NCBI GenBank assembly: GCA_003280095.1
Contig: QCGA01000014.1
Coordinates: 1 to 35,711 of the forward strand
Direction of reading: 5' to 3'
Source of the DNA: Prochlorococcus sp. AG-363-O16
GTDB taxonomy: Bacteria > Cyanobacteriota > Cyanobacteriia > PCC-6307 > Cyanobiaceae
DNA length: 35,711 nt
This document shows, in pieces, positions 7,601-17,142 of this stretch (position 1 is its first letter; each line of letters starts with the position of its first letter). The notes under the pieces were generated by a model that was given only the letters and a program-made list of their open reading frames with translations, searched no databases and was not told where the DNA came from. The translations under genes and the position numbers were made by a program.

Positions 7601-9686
7601 CTCCAGAGACCTCAGGTGTCGAAGCAAAAAATACACGTTGTTGAGATTTCATATTCTCCAAACAAGGATCATATTTTGCAGGAACAACAACAGGAATCAA
7701 TCCCTTTAAAAGTTCAGCATCTCCTTGCTGACTAGCAACAACTAATACTTTATCTAAAGAAAGGGACCAACGAATTACTAAATACCTAATGGCTTCAGTA
7801 CGTGAGGCTCTTAATGGAACTACATCTAAATACCAATGACAGCGCAAATTGGGTTGAGCTGACTGACCTCGTTGACGCAATCGTTTACGCAAAAAAGGTA
7901 AAATAGCCTCTCCAGGTTCTTTTAATAAATAACTTACTTTATATTCAGATTGGTGTTCTATTTCTTGAATAGTTAAGTGTTCTTTTAAATCAACCAATGC
8001 TTTTTCGACCCCTTCTCGTTGCCAATCTACGCTGATAGAATCCTTCCATAGAGAATCTTGATGATCCTCAGAACCATAATATATTTCAGTTCCAGCACGT
8101 ACAATCCACACCACAGGATCAGGCAAATGCAAATCAGAATAACAATACCTAGCTTCTTTGATTGATCGACCAGTAAGTACTCCTAATGAATACTTTGTTG
8201 GTCCATATTGATTCATTTTTAGCGCAAGGTCCTGTAAGTTTTTTTCATCCGTTTGTTCTAATCCACTATCTAAATCTAGCAAAAGTAATTTTTCTCCAAA
8301 TATTGAATGTTCGGATTTATTTGTAAGAACTGTAGAAAATGTTTTAAACGATTTAAGACGTTTTTGCATCAATGCCAAATAATTACATACATGAGCACTC
8401 CAACTGAAATGCCTGCTAACCGCCTCAATTCCATTATCACGCCAACGTCGCCAAAGATTATTATCTGAACCAGCTTGTTCAAGAGAATCTTGAAGGGCAT
8501 CAAGATCGGTGACATCTGACAACAAACCATTCTCACAACGACTCAATATGTCTCTTGGGCCACCATCATCAGTAGCAACCATGGGCAAACCACTTGCTGC
8601 AGCCTCAAGAAGAGTTAATCCAAAGGGTTCGGTAAGAGCTGGATTGACAAACAAACCTCCTCTAGATGAAGCCCAACGATAAATAGAAGGTATTTGATCC
8701 CGACGATGTTTCTTAGGATAAGCAACTTTGCCATACAAATCATATCGATCAACAAGATCAAAAATTTGTTGGAAAACTTCTCTCTGTTGCTTCTCCAATT
8801 GACGCGGATCATCTCTACAACCAAGCACTAGCAACAAATTGTGGCGTTGACGTAGAACAGATGAACGCCCATAGGCTTCAACTAAAGCAGGTATATTTTT
8901 CCGTCGAACTGCTCTAGAAATTGCTAATAACGGGGGTAAAGATATGTTTCTCAAAAAAGGTTGTAAAAGCTTATCAATCTCAAGGTTTTCAGATTCAATA
9001 TTTGTCGAATGAAAACGACTTAAATCAACTCCTGGGGGAACAACCTTGGCCTTTTTGGAATCAAAATGCCCATAGCGTGAATATTGTTTATCAGACTCTT
9101 GTCGCGTACTGGTAATAACCAAATGGCTATGTGCCAATGCCAATTCTTCCGCTTCAATACGTCGACTAATTGAATAGGCTTGCTCGATCTGTTCATGATC
9201 TCCACCTGCTGCCAGCAGACGTCTTTGTTTCTCTCTTCCTAATGAATGACCAGTAAAAACCAAAGGAATTCCTAAACGTCTACTGACCAATGCCCCTACA
9301 TAGCCTGCATCTGCATAATGCGCATGAATCCAATCAGGACGATTTTCAGGACGACTTAGTTGATCTACCAATTGATCAGCCAAATCATCCAAATAAGGCC
9401 AAAGTAGCTCCTTACGGAGATATCTCTTGGGACCAAAAGGTATTCTGAGAATGAAGGCTCCAGAAGAGATTTTCTCCTTTGGCTTCGAATAATCCTGTGA
9501 AACACGCCGATCAATAATCAATCTAGTTACTAAATCAACCTGATCGACTTCAGCTCTAGAAGCCAATCCTCTAACTAACTCGAGTACATATAAAGTTTGA
9601 CCACCTGTATCTGCATCTCGTCCCAACTCCAAATCGTGAGATCTCACCAACCCATGAAGGTTTAGATGCATTAGTCGTAAACCCAT
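7551..9686 (-). CDS. spsA: Sucrose-phosphate synthase with SPP-like HAD domain
   Basis: Makes sucrose-6-phosphate from UDP- or ADP-glucose and fructose-6-phosphate, for compatible solute and carbon storage. Residues 1-440 form a GT-B family 4 glycosyltransferase: DTGGQTLY at 26-33 (sugar-phosphate site), a GHSLGREKQ segment near 145, and TEPFGLTLLEAAASG with the nucleotide-sugar Glu near 350. Residues 465-711 form a HAD domain like sucrose-phosphate phosphatase, but its motifs are eroded: motif I is DLDSG rather than DxDxT, the expected Lys in AS-K-G is Arg (RASRTEA), and GDSGND is ASQQGD. I infer it has little phosphatase activity. ATG 9686 is preceded by a strong GGAGGAGGG ribosome site at 9700-9692. 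Its stop lies inside purT. Confidence 0.93.
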   Translation of the reverse strand: MGLRLMHLNLHGLVRSHDLELGRDADTGGQTLYVLELVRGLASRAEVDQVDLVTRLIIDRRVSQDYSKPKEKISSGAFILRIPFGPKRYLRKELLWPYLDDLADQLVDQLSRPENRPDWIHAHYADAGYVGALVSRRLGIPLVFTGHSLGREKQRRLLAAGGDHEQIEQAYSISRRIEAEELALAHSHLVITSTRQESDKQYSRYGHFDSKKAKVVPPGVDLSRFHSTNIESENLEIDKLLQPFLRNISLPPLLAISRAVRRKNIPALVEAYGRSSVLRQRHNLLLVLGCRDDPRQLEKQQREVFQQIFDLVDRYDLYGKVAYPKKHRRDQIPSIYRWASSRGGLFVNPALTEPFGLTLLEAAASGLPMVATDDGGPRDILSRCENGLLSDVTDLDALQDSLEQAGSDNNLWRRWRDNGIEAVSRHFSWSAHVCNYLALMQKRLKSFKTFSTVLTNKSEHSIFGEKLLLLDLDSGLEQTDEKNLQDLALKMNQYGPTKYSLGVLTGRSIKEARYCYSDLHLPDPVVWIVRAGTEIYYGSEDHQDSLWKDSISVDWQREGVEKALVDLKEHLTIQEIEHQSEYKVSYLLKEPGEAILPFLRKRLRQRGQSAQPNLRCHWYLDVVPLRASRTEAIRYLVIRWSLSLDKVLVVASQQGDAELLKGLIPVVVPAKYDPCLENMKSQQRVFFASTPEVSGVIEGLNHYRFLSNRHN

Positions 9687-9903
9687 CTGAACCCTCCTCC
9701 CTCAAGAGTTAGGAACTCCTACTAGATTTTTTCGCTTCCAAATCTAAAGAAAGAATAAGCAAAATCCGACACAGCCAACCAAGTCCTATAAAAAGCATTG
9801 CAACAAAAGGGATGTATCAAAAGTTAAGAAAATACTAAAGCATGCAATCATGGAGAATTGCAAATAAAATCGGATATTCACTGATTCAATAAATCAATGG
9901 CAC

Positions 9904-12873
9904 TCAGTCAGATGTAGAAGATGAAGGAAACTTTACAAGTACATCTTTCAAATAACGCGCTGTATGGCTAGACGAATGCTGAGCCACTTGCTCTGGTGTT
10001 CCAGAAACAACAACCTCACCTCCTCTATCACCACCTTCAGGACCTAAATCAATAATCCAATCTGAACATCTAATTACATCAAGATTGTGTTCAATAACAA
10101 CTATAGAATTACCCTTATCCACAAGTCTTTGCATAACATCCATAAGCTTATGCACATCAAAAAAGCTCAATCCTGTAGTTGGTTCATCTATCAAATAAAG
10201 TGTCTTTCCAGTCGCTCGTTTTGAAAGTTCCGTTGCCAACTTGACTCTTTGAGCTTCACCACCGGAAAGTGTTGGCGCTGGTTGGCCTAATTTTACATAA
10301 CCCAATCCAACATCAACTAATGTTCTTAATCTATCAGCTGCTTGGGGTATAGCTGAAAAAACATCAGCTGCTTGTTCAACAGTCATCTGAAGAACCTCTG
10401 CAATACTGAATCCCTTGTATTTCACTTGAAGAGTTTCTCGATTAAATCGTGCTCCTTTACATACGTCACACTGAACATATACATCTGGCAAAAAATTCAT
10501 TTCAATGACATTTACACCTTGCCCTCTACAAGCTTCACAACGACCACCCTTTACATTAAAACTAAATTGACCAACCTGATAGCCTCTTGCTTTTGCCTCT
10601 ATCGATGTTGCAAAAACTTGTCGAATTGGATCAAAAGCACCTGTATACGTTGCTGGGTTTGACCTGGGTGTTCTGCCAATAGGCGACTGATCAATTACTA
10701 TAACTTTATCAACAAATTTAACTCCTCTAATTTCCTTTACTCCCTTTGGAAAAGCAATCTTTAAACCTAAATTATGATTTAGAGCAGGATGCAACAATTC
10801 ATTAATTAAAGTGCTTTTACCGCTACCACTAACACCAGTAATTGAGACAAGTTTTCCTAGTGGTATATCGACACTAATATTTTTTAAATTATTTCGAGAA
10901 CAATCAATTAAACGCAATGTCCTTCTAATTGAATCACGCCTAGAAGATGGTGTGGGAATAGACCTTTTACCACTCAAATATGATCCCGTAAGAGAATCTT
11001 CAGCAGATAACAAGTTAGAGATAGATCCCTTTGCAACAATATGTCCTCCGTGCACTCCTGCTCCAGGACCAATATCTACAAGATAATCAGCAGATCGAAT
11101 AGTCTCCTCATCATGTTCTACTACCACCAAAGTATTACCTAAATCGCGTAGTCGTTTTAAAGTATTCAACAAGAGATCATTATCTCTCTGATGCAAACCA
11201 ATACTTGGTTCATCCAATACATAAAGAACTCCTGTCAGTCCTGCTCCTATTTGAGTAGCCAATCTAATTCTTTGTGCTTCACCTCCAGAAAGTGTCATTG
11301 CCGGACGATCTAACGAAAGATATTCAAGACCAACATCTAATAAAAAGCGAAGACGAAGACGAATTTCCTTCAATACTAAATCGCCTATTTGTATTTGTCT
11401 TTTAGAAAGGAGTGGCTTATAATTATTGGGTTGATTAATTCCCATTAACTTTTCTACTTTGTCTAAAGTATCTGAAACACTAATTGAAGTCAGTTCTGTA
11501 ATACGATAAGGGCCAACTTTTACTGCCAATGCTTCTGGTCTTAATCGTTTACCGTTACAAGTTTTACAAGGTACTAACTCAAGATATTTCTCCAATTTTT
11601 GACGAACTGCTTCCCCACTTGAATCCTTCAATTGACGCTCTAGAATAGGTAAGATGCCTTCAAATGGTTTTAAAAAACCAGATTTTTTACTATATCGACT
11701 ATCTACTTGTATTGGTATTGGTTCTAAACTGCCATTAAGTAAAATATTTTTTTGTTCATCAGATAAATCATTCCAAGGTGTTTTTATTTCAAAATTGAAT
11801 GCTTGACCTACAGAAAATAACAACGAAAAATAGTATGTATTATCTTTATCACTCCATGGAGCAACGGCCGCATAAACTGGTAAAGATGGATCAGGAATTA
11901 CTTTCTGAGCTGTAAATTTACGCAAATGGCCTAATCCATGACAATCTGAGCAAGCACCATAAGGACTATTAAATGAAAAAAGCCGAGGAGAAAGTTCCTC
12001 AATAACAGCACCATGAACTGGACATGCAAAATTTTCCGAATACAATCTTTCCCTTTCCAATTCCTTTGATAATTCCTCACCTTTTTTGGGGACAATTTCA
12101 ACTATTGCAAGGCCATCTCCCCTCTTTAATGCTGTTCGTAAAGAATCAGTCAGTCTTTCTTGTATTCCATCTCTAGAAACAAGTCTATCAACAACAACTT
12201 CAATATCATGTGAATGATTTTTATCTAATTCAATATTATCCGATAATTCCCTAACTTCTCTATTAATTCTTACACGAACAAAGCCTTCCGATACTAAACC
12301 ACTTAATAATTTTGAATGAGTTCCTTTCTTTCCCCGAACTAAAGGAGCTAATAATTGATATCTTATGCCATCCGGTAAAGTCTTAATCTGATCAACCATT
12401 TCATCAATTGTTTGAGGCCTAATATGACGGTCACATTGAGGGCAATGAGGTTCTCCGGCTCTTCCAAAAAGCAATCGAAAATAATCTTGTATTTCGGTCA
12501 CGGTTCCAACCGTTGATCGTGGGTTATGACTTGTGGACTTTTGATCAATAGAAATTGCAGGAGAAAGACCTTCTATAGAATCAACATCTGGCTTATCAAC
12601 TTGTCCTAAAAATTGGCGAGCATATGCTGAAAGACTTTCTACATAACGACGTTGTCCTTCAGCAAAAATCGTATCGAAAGCCAAAGAACTCTTTCCACTC
12701 CCACTAACCCCTGTAAAAACAATCAACTTATTTCGAGGCAAGGTCAAATCAATATTTTTGAGGTTGTGCTGACGAGCACCTCGAATGCGAATCACATCCT
12801 CTAGCGAGCCTTCATCAAGATCCCCTACCTTGCTTAAAGCGTTTTTAGAAGCTTTGGCAGGAAAGTCTCCCAT
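9904..12873 (-). CDS. uvrA: Excinuclease ABC subunit A
   Basis: DNA damage sensor of nucleotide excision repair; a UvrA dimer loads UvrB on distorted DNA. The 989 residues (E. coli 940) contain two ABC ATPase modules: Walker A GVSGSGKSS at 55-63 and GVSGSGKST near 679, signature LSGGEAQR twice, and DEPSIGL and DEPTTGL Walker B boxes. Zinc modules: CPQC with CPVH/CSDC in the N-half and CEAC...CDVC near 780-806, with QGVNVIEMNFLPDVYV between. An extra ~25 residues precede IRIRGARQHNL, a little longer than usual, so a later start is possible but there is no good Met. It lies downstream of recN on the same strand with 46 bases between, in which a palindrome with a T-run sits. Confidence 0.98.
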   Translation of the reverse strand: MGDFPAKASKNALSKVGDLDEGSLEDVIRIRGARQHNLKNIDLTLPRNKLIVFTGVSGSGKSSLAFDTIFAEGQRRYVESLSAYARQFLGQVDKPDVDSIEGLSPAISIDQKSTSHNPRSTVGTVTEIQDYFRLLFGRAGEPHCPQCDRHIRPQTIDEMVDQIKTLPDGIRYQLLAPLVRGKKGTHSKLLSGLVSEGFVRVRINREVRELSDNIELDKNHSHDIEVVVDRLVSRDGIQERLTDSLRTALKRGDGLAIVEIVPKKGEELSKELERERLYSENFACPVHGAVIEELSPRLFSFNSPYGACSDCHGLGHLRKFTAQKVIPDPSLPVYAAVAPWSDKDNTYYFSLLFSVGQAFNFEIKTPWNDLSDEQKNILLNGSLEPIPIQVDSRYSKKSGFLKPFEGILPILERQLKDSSGEAVRQKLEKYLELVPCKTCNGKRLRPEALAVKVGPYRITELTSISVSDTLDKVEKLMGINQPNNYKPLLSKRQIQIGDLVLKEIRLRLRFLLDVGLEYLSLDRPAMTLSGGEAQRIRLATQIGAGLTGVLYVLDEPSIGLHQRDNDLLLNTLKRLRDLGNTLVVVEHDEETIRSADYLVDIGPGAGVHGGHIVAKGSISNLLSAEDSLTGSYLSGKRSIPTPSSRRDSIRRTLRLIDCSRNNLKNISVDIPLGKLVSITGVSGSGKSTLINELLHPALNHNLGLKIAFPKGVKEIRGVKFVDKVIVIDQSPIGRTPRSNPATYTGAFDPIRQVFATSIEAKARGYQVGQFSFNVKGGRCEACRGQGVNVIEMNFLPDVYVQCDVCKGARFNRETLQVKYKGFSIAEVLQMTVEQAADVFSAIPQAADRLRTLVDVGLGYVKLGQPAPTLSGGEAQRVKLATELSKRATGKTLYLIDEPTTGLSFFDVHKLMDVMQRLVDKGNSIVVIEHNLDVIRCSDWIIDLGPEGGDRGGEVVVSGTPEQVAQHSSSHTARYLKDVLVKFPSSSTSD

Positions 12874-12882
12874 GAAAAAAAT

Positions 12883-12898
12883 ATGACAAGCTTGTCAT
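12883..12898. promoter_or_regulatory. Perfect 16-base palindrome with T-run before uvrA (terminator or operator)
   Basis: ATGACAAG followed by CTTGTCAT is a perfect inverted repeat. On the minus strand, the direction of recN and uvrA, it is followed at once by ATTTTTTT and then, two bases later, by the uvrA ATG. As RNA it can fold as a six-base-pair stem with an AGCU loop plus U-run, a weak intrinsic terminator for recN, but the T-run is also the ribosome-binding region of uvrA. As DNA it could be a repressor site. It does not match the cyanobacterial LexA box I know (GTAC-based). Confidence 0.5.
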
Positions 12899-12919
12899 TC
12901 TAGAGAAATGAAGACGCTT

Positions 12920-14608
12920 TTATGCGACTTGCTGTTCCAGCAATCTGGCTGCATAAACAGCTGCTTCTTTGAAATTGCCTCCAGCAAGCTCTGCAAGCTC
13001 TGTTTGACGTAACTGAATGTTCTGCAAAGAAATGACTTCGGAACGAGTACAACCATTCTCAACATGCTTGGAAACTTTCAAATGATGATCTGCCAATGCC
13101 GCCACTAAAGGCTGATGAGTTATACAAAAAACCTGAGAGGAAGAAGATAATTCTTTTAAAAGCTTTCCAATAGCAGAACTAACCCTTCCACTGACTCCCG
13201 AATCAATCTCATCAAAAAACATAGTTCTTGAAGGCTCGATTTGAGAAACAGTGGTTTTTAATGCCAAAAAGAATCTCGATAATTCTCCACCTGAGACAAC
13301 ATCCTCAAGAGGTGATAAAGGCTGGCCAGGATTCGCAGAAAACCAAAATTGAACATCATCACTTCCGTTTTGAGAAGGTTCTGATTGTATTATTCGAATT
13401 TCGAACTGAACATTTTCTAAGCCCATTGGTATTAAATTATTCATTAATTTTAATTGCATAGATAAAGCAATTTGTTTTCTAATTTTTGTCAAATTATCAT
13501 TGAACTCATCTCGAATAATTCGCTTTTTTTCTTCTTGAGATCTCAATTCTTCTAAATCATTATTATGCGAAAACTCAAATATTTCTTCATGAAGTCGATC
13601 TCTATGATGAATTAATTGAGAGAGGTTAAAACCATAGCGGTTTTGCAATTTTTTTAGAAGATAAAGCCTTTCCTGCACTTGACTTAATCGACTAGAATCA
13701 CTTTCCAAATACGTGTAATATTTCTGCAAATCATCTATCATACTTTGCAAAGAAATCTGTAGATCACATAATTGATCTTTCTGTCTATCTAATGAATTAT
13801 CTAATTGTACAATAGTTTTGAGTTCTTGCATAGATTGTGCAAAAAGATCGGAAGCAGTAGGAAATTCTCCATTATTTTCTTGTAAAAGATTCATCAACAA
13901 ACTCAATCCTTCTTGTAGCCTTACAGCGTTAATTAATCGATCTTGTTCAATTTCAAGTTTCCTGTCCTCATCTGGATCCTCCAATAATGCATTTTTTAAC
14001 TCTTGATAAATTTGTTCTTTCTCTTGTTTTTGTAACTGACTATTTTGATGATTATCTTGAATTTGAAGTAAATTCAGATGACTTTCATGCCAATTTAACC
14101 AACTTTTGCGAACTTTTTGAATATGTTTATCAATTTCATTTCCACCAAAATGATCCAAATAATTTCTTTGTTGACCTGCTTTGAAAATATGATGTGATTG
14201 ATCTTGAAGCGTCAAGTCAAGTAAAAATGGTCGAAGGGCCAATAATTGATCTCGATTTACCAAAACTCCGTTTAACCTTGATCTACTTGTAACACGATTT
14301 CTTTTCTTTCTGAATTCTCTAGAAATAACCAATTCAGAGTCATCAATTTCTAACTTTTGCTTTGTTAGCCAATTGTCCACCAATGAACCACAAGAAAAGC
14401 TCGCCTCAATACTGCCTATTTCTTCACCATCCCTGAGAAGACGAAATCCTGACATCCCCTGAAATCCGCCCAAAACTGCATCTAAGGCATCAAGCAGAAT
14501 TGATTTACCAGCTCCTGTCTCCCCAGTAAGAACTATGAAGCCTTCATCAAAAGACAAATCCAGAGAGTCAATGAGAGCAATGTTGCGAAGCCGTAAACCG
14601 GTAAGCAT
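12920..14608 (-). CDS. recN: DNA repair protein RecN
   Basis: SMC-like ATPase acting in double-strand break repair and holding DNA ends for RecA recombination. The 562 residues (E. coli 553) have the expected plan: N-terminal ATPase half with Walker A GETGAGKS at 29-36, a long central coiled-coil region rich in Glu, Gln, Lys and Leu (about 155-370), and C-terminal half with the signature VVSGGELSRFFLALK near 430 and Walker B FFDEIDSGVSG near 457, then CITHQPLVAA. ATG 14608 begins MLTGLRLRNIALI, the usual RecN start. It precedes uvrA on the same strand, so two repair genes are neighbours. It is divergent from the ABC1 kinase gene with 73 bases between starts. Confidence 0.97.
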   Translation of the reverse strand: MLTGLRLRNIALIDSLDLSFDEGFIVLTGETGAGKSILLDALDAVLGGFQGMSGFRLLRDGEEIGSIEASFSCGSLVDNWLTKQKLEIDDSELVISREFRKKRNRVTSRSRLNGVLVNRDQLLALRPFLLDLTLQDQSHHIFKAGQQRNYLDHFGGNEIDKHIQKVRKSWLNWHESHLNLLQIQDNHQNSQLQKQEKEQIYQELKNALLEDPDEDRKLEIEQDRLINAVRLQEGLSLLMNLLQENNGEFPTASDLFAQSMQELKTIVQLDNSLDRQKDQLCDLQISLQSMIDDLQKYYTYLESDSSRLSQVQERLYLLKKLQNRYGFNLSQLIHHRDRLHEEIFEFSHNNDLEELRSQEEKKRIIRDEFNDNLTKIRKQIALSMQLKLMNNLIPMGLENVQFEIRIIQSEPSQNGSDDVQFWFSANPGQPLSPLEDVVSGGELSRFFLALKTTVSQIEPSRTMFFDEIDSGVSGRVSSAIGKLLKELSSSSQVFCITHQPLVAALADHHLKVSKHVENGCTRSEVISLQNIQLRQTELAELAGGNFKEAAVYAARLLEQQVA

Positions 14609-14681
14609 GGCTAAGTCCGGTAATCTGGCTGACGGTAGCGAGACTGAAGCTGTTTTAGAAGGGGGTTAATAGGATGATCCT

Positions 14682-16541
14682 ATGAAACCAAAATCTGAAC
14701 TGAGCGATTTCATTGAAGCTGCAGGGCTTCTGGAGTATGACCCTGCCGCAATTAAAAAAATCTATAGAGGACACTCAATTCGTTTGTTAAGGCGATTATG
14801 GCAAACACTGATACCCCTAGGATTATTTTTGTTAGGAGTAGGAAAAGACCAATTATTAGGCCGACTAAAAGATTCCAATCGAGCACGGCAAAGAGCAAAA
14901 GAATTTGCGAGTCTTCTTTTCCAACTAGGACCCGCCTTTATCAAAGGCGGTCAAGCTCTATCAACTCGACCTGATATTGTCCCAGGAATTTTATTAGAAG
15001 AGTTATCTCAACTCCAAGATCAACTGCCAGGATTTGACAGCGATCTTGCTATGGCTTGTATCGAAGAAGATTTAGAAAAACCAATATTCGAAATCTTTGA
15101 AAATTTAGAAAAACAACCCATATCAGCAGCTTCCTTAGGGCAAGTACACCGCGGAACCCTTAAAAATGGCACTAGAGTCGCAGTAAAAATTCAAAGACCT
15201 GGACTAAGAGAACAAATCACACTTGATCTATACATTGTCAGAAATATAGCTTCTTGGATAAATCGCTATATAGGATTGATAAGGAGTGATTTAGTTGCAT
15301 TGATTGACGAGTTAGGAAAAAGAGTTTTTGAAGAAATGGACTACTTAAATGAAGCAAATAATGCAAAAAAATTCAAAGAACTGCACAATCACAATAAAAA
15401 TATTGCGGTCCCAAAAATCTATGAAGAAGCAACTAGTCGGCGCGTATTGACAATGGAGTGGATTGATGGAGTAAAGTTAACAAACTTAGCAGAAGTAAAA
15501 AAACTGGGTATAGATCCTGACGAAATGGTAGAAATAGGTGTTAACTGTAGTTTACAACAACTCCTTGAACATGGTTTTTTCCATGCTGATCCTCATCCTG
15601 GGAATTTATTAGCTTTAAAGGATGGAAGGTTGTGCTACTTAGATTTTGGAATGATGAGTGAAGTAAGTAAAGAATCAAGGACAGGTTTAATACAAGCCGT
15701 AGTTCATTTGGTAAACAAGAAATTTGATAAATTATCAAATGATTTTGTAAATCTAGGTTTTTTAGATAATAAAATAGAATTAGGTCCAATAGTGCCAGCA
15801 TTCGAAAAAGTTTTTACTCAAGCTGTAGATCTTGGAGTCAACAAAATGGATTTCAAAAATGTAACAGATGATCTTTCGAGTGTTATGTATAAATTTCCAT
15901 TTAGAATACCTCCTTACTATGCATTAATAATTAGATCGTTAATAACTCTAGAAGGAATCGCACTTAGCGTAGATCCTGAATTCAAAATTCTAGGAGCTGC
16001 TTATCCATACTTTGCCAGAAGATTAATGGAAGACCCAGATCCACAATTAAGAAAAAGTCTCAAAGAAATGTTATTCGATAACAAAGAATTCCGTTGGAAA
16101 CGATTAGAAAATCTTCTTCAAAGTGCTGGCACACAAACTCAATTGGATATTGAAAAACTTCTAGATGAAGTTATAGAATTTATGTTTTCAGAAAAAGGAG
16201 TATTTTTAAGAGATCAACTAGTTAAAGAAACAATCAACAGATTAGATGAACTTAGTATTAAAACAGTTAACAAGATAAACAATAAATTAAATACTTTAAA
16301 ACCAAATAGTTCGTTAAACAAATTAGAGGGAAAAAGAAAATCAAAAACTTTAAATCAAATAGGAAAGTTAATAAATATAATGAAAAAAATTCCAGGATTT
16401 AAACTGGAAATCATAGTAACACGCCTACCAAAAATAATTATCAAAAAAGACATAAGAAAGATGAGCATAAAAATAGCGAAAGGTGTTGCAGAAAAGAATA
16501 TAGTGCGTCTAGTAAAAGTTGTCGCCGGAGAAAGTATCTAA
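14682..16541 (+). CDS. ABC1/UbiB family atypical kinase
   Basis: Atypical protein-kinase-like protein; cyanobacterial and plastid members (ABC1K) are linked to quinone and tocopherol metabolism, plastoglobules and stress, but the substrate of this one is unknown. Of 619 residues, the kinase-like core covers about 60-440: KGGQ at 88-91 (the KxGQ motif), SAASLGQVHRG at 148-158 in the Ala-rich loop, the ATP Lys in VAVKIQRP (Lys169), HADPHPGNLLAL near 301 and LDFGMM near 321. Residues 530-619 form a Lys-rich C-terminal extension that ends in a weakly hydrophobic basic stretch. It starts at ATG 14682 and is followed by the DUF1400 gene after only 2 bases, so they are very likely co-transcribed. 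Confidence 0.92.
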   Translation: MKPKSELSDFIEAAGLLEYDPAAIKKIYRGHSIRLLRRLWQTLIPLGLFLLGVGKDQLLGRLKDSNRARQRAKEFASLLFQLGPAFIKGGQALSTRPDIVPGILLEELSQLQDQLPGFDSDLAMACIEEDLEKPIFEIFENLEKQPISAASLGQVHRGTLKNGTRVAVKIQRPGLREQITLDLYIVRNIASWINRYIGLIRSDLVALIDELGKRVFEEMDYLNEANNAKKFKELHNHNKNIAVPKIYEEATSRRVLTMEWIDGVKLTNLAEVKKLGIDPDEMVEIGVNCSLQQLLEHGFFHADPHPGNLLALKDGRLCYLDFGMMSEVSKESRTGLIQAVVHLVNKKFDKLSNDFVNLGFLDNKIELGPIVPAFEKVFTQAVDLGVNKMDFKNVTDDLSSVMYKFPFRIPPYYALIIRSLITLEGIALSVDPEFKILGAAYPYFARRLMEDPDPQLRKSLKEMLFDNKEFRWKRLENLLQSAGTQTQLDIEKLLDEVIEFMFSEKGVFLRDQLVKETINRLDELSIKTVNKINNKLNTLKPNSSLNKLEGKRKSKTLNQIGKLINIMKKIPGFKLEIIVTRLPKIIIKKDIRKMSIKIAKGVAEKNIVRLVKVVAGESI

Positions 16542-16543
16542 AT

Positions 16544-17110
16544 ATGAAAATTTTCATAAAAAAACAACTCATTGGAATTGCATTCGGTCTTCTCTTGAGT
16601 AGTCAATCTGCATATTCTGCCGAAAAAGTAGCATTGATAAATGGAGCTTTTAAAAAAACAATTTTAGTATCTGATATTGAATATTTAGCAAAAACAGGAA
16701 AAGCAAAAGGATATTTATCGGATGTATTAAAAATTACAAAACAAGATCCAAAAGCAATATCTGAATTTTTAAATAAAAAAATAGAATTAAAATTAGTAGT
16801 TACTAGTAAATTAATGAATAGCAAAATTGGTGAAGCATTATTAGGTAGGATATCAAAAGTTATTCACCCGGTAAAAGTTCCTAAAGAATCAGTAAGTGTT
16901 CCAGCAATTAGAGCAGGTATAATTAATGGAATCATATTGACAGAAGGTGGAATCAACCTCATGAATTTCATTAAAGGATATCCAAATAAAGTTATGGCTA
17001 TAGACCTTCCAGCACTATCAAAACTAGTCCAAAAAGCAGAGAGTATCAATGAATTAATCAAATTCTTCTCAAATTCTCCGTTAGAAGCACTGAAAGAACC
17101 GAAGCTTTAA
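16544..17110 (+). CDS. Secreted DUF1400 domain protein
   Basis: 188 residues beginning with a signal peptide: basic MKIFIKKQ, hydrophobic LIGIAFGLLLSSQ and an AYSA cleavage site near residue 26, predicting export to the periplasm or thylakoid lumen. The mature part resembles DUF1400, the N-terminal domain found before alpha/beta hydrolases in cyanobacteria: an opening beta region (VALINGAFKKTILVSDIEYLAKTG), a helical LNKKIELKLVV segment, an IGEALLGRI block and a PAIRAGIINGI block. No GxSxG nucleophile elbow or hydrolase domain follows, so it is the DUF1400 module alone. It lies two bases after the ABC1 kinase gene and 32 bases before thrC. Family assignment is from memory and fairly firm; biochemical role unknown. 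Confidence 0.72.
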   Translation: MKIFIKKQLIGIAFGLLLSSQSAYSAEKVALINGAFKKTILVSDIEYLAKTGKAKGYLSDVLKITKQDPKAISEFLNKKIELKLVVTSKLMNSKIGEALLGRISKVIHPVKVPKESVSVPAIRAGIINGIILTEGGINLMNFIKGYPNKVMAIDLPALSKLVQKAESINELIKFFSNSPLEALKEPKL

Positions 17111-17142
17111 GTATTAGATTAGCTATATACTGAATCTTAAAA

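Noticed and set aside
9687-9903. Possible small gene or RNA between sucrose-phosphate synthase and uvrA
   Set aside because: No open frame or strong hairpin; only a GAGTT-AGG-AACTC repeat near 9706-9718, best seen as the leader of the synthase gene.
10372-11086. Open frames on the strand opposite uvrA
   Set aside because: Shadow frames of a well supported gene; no motif or ribosome site.
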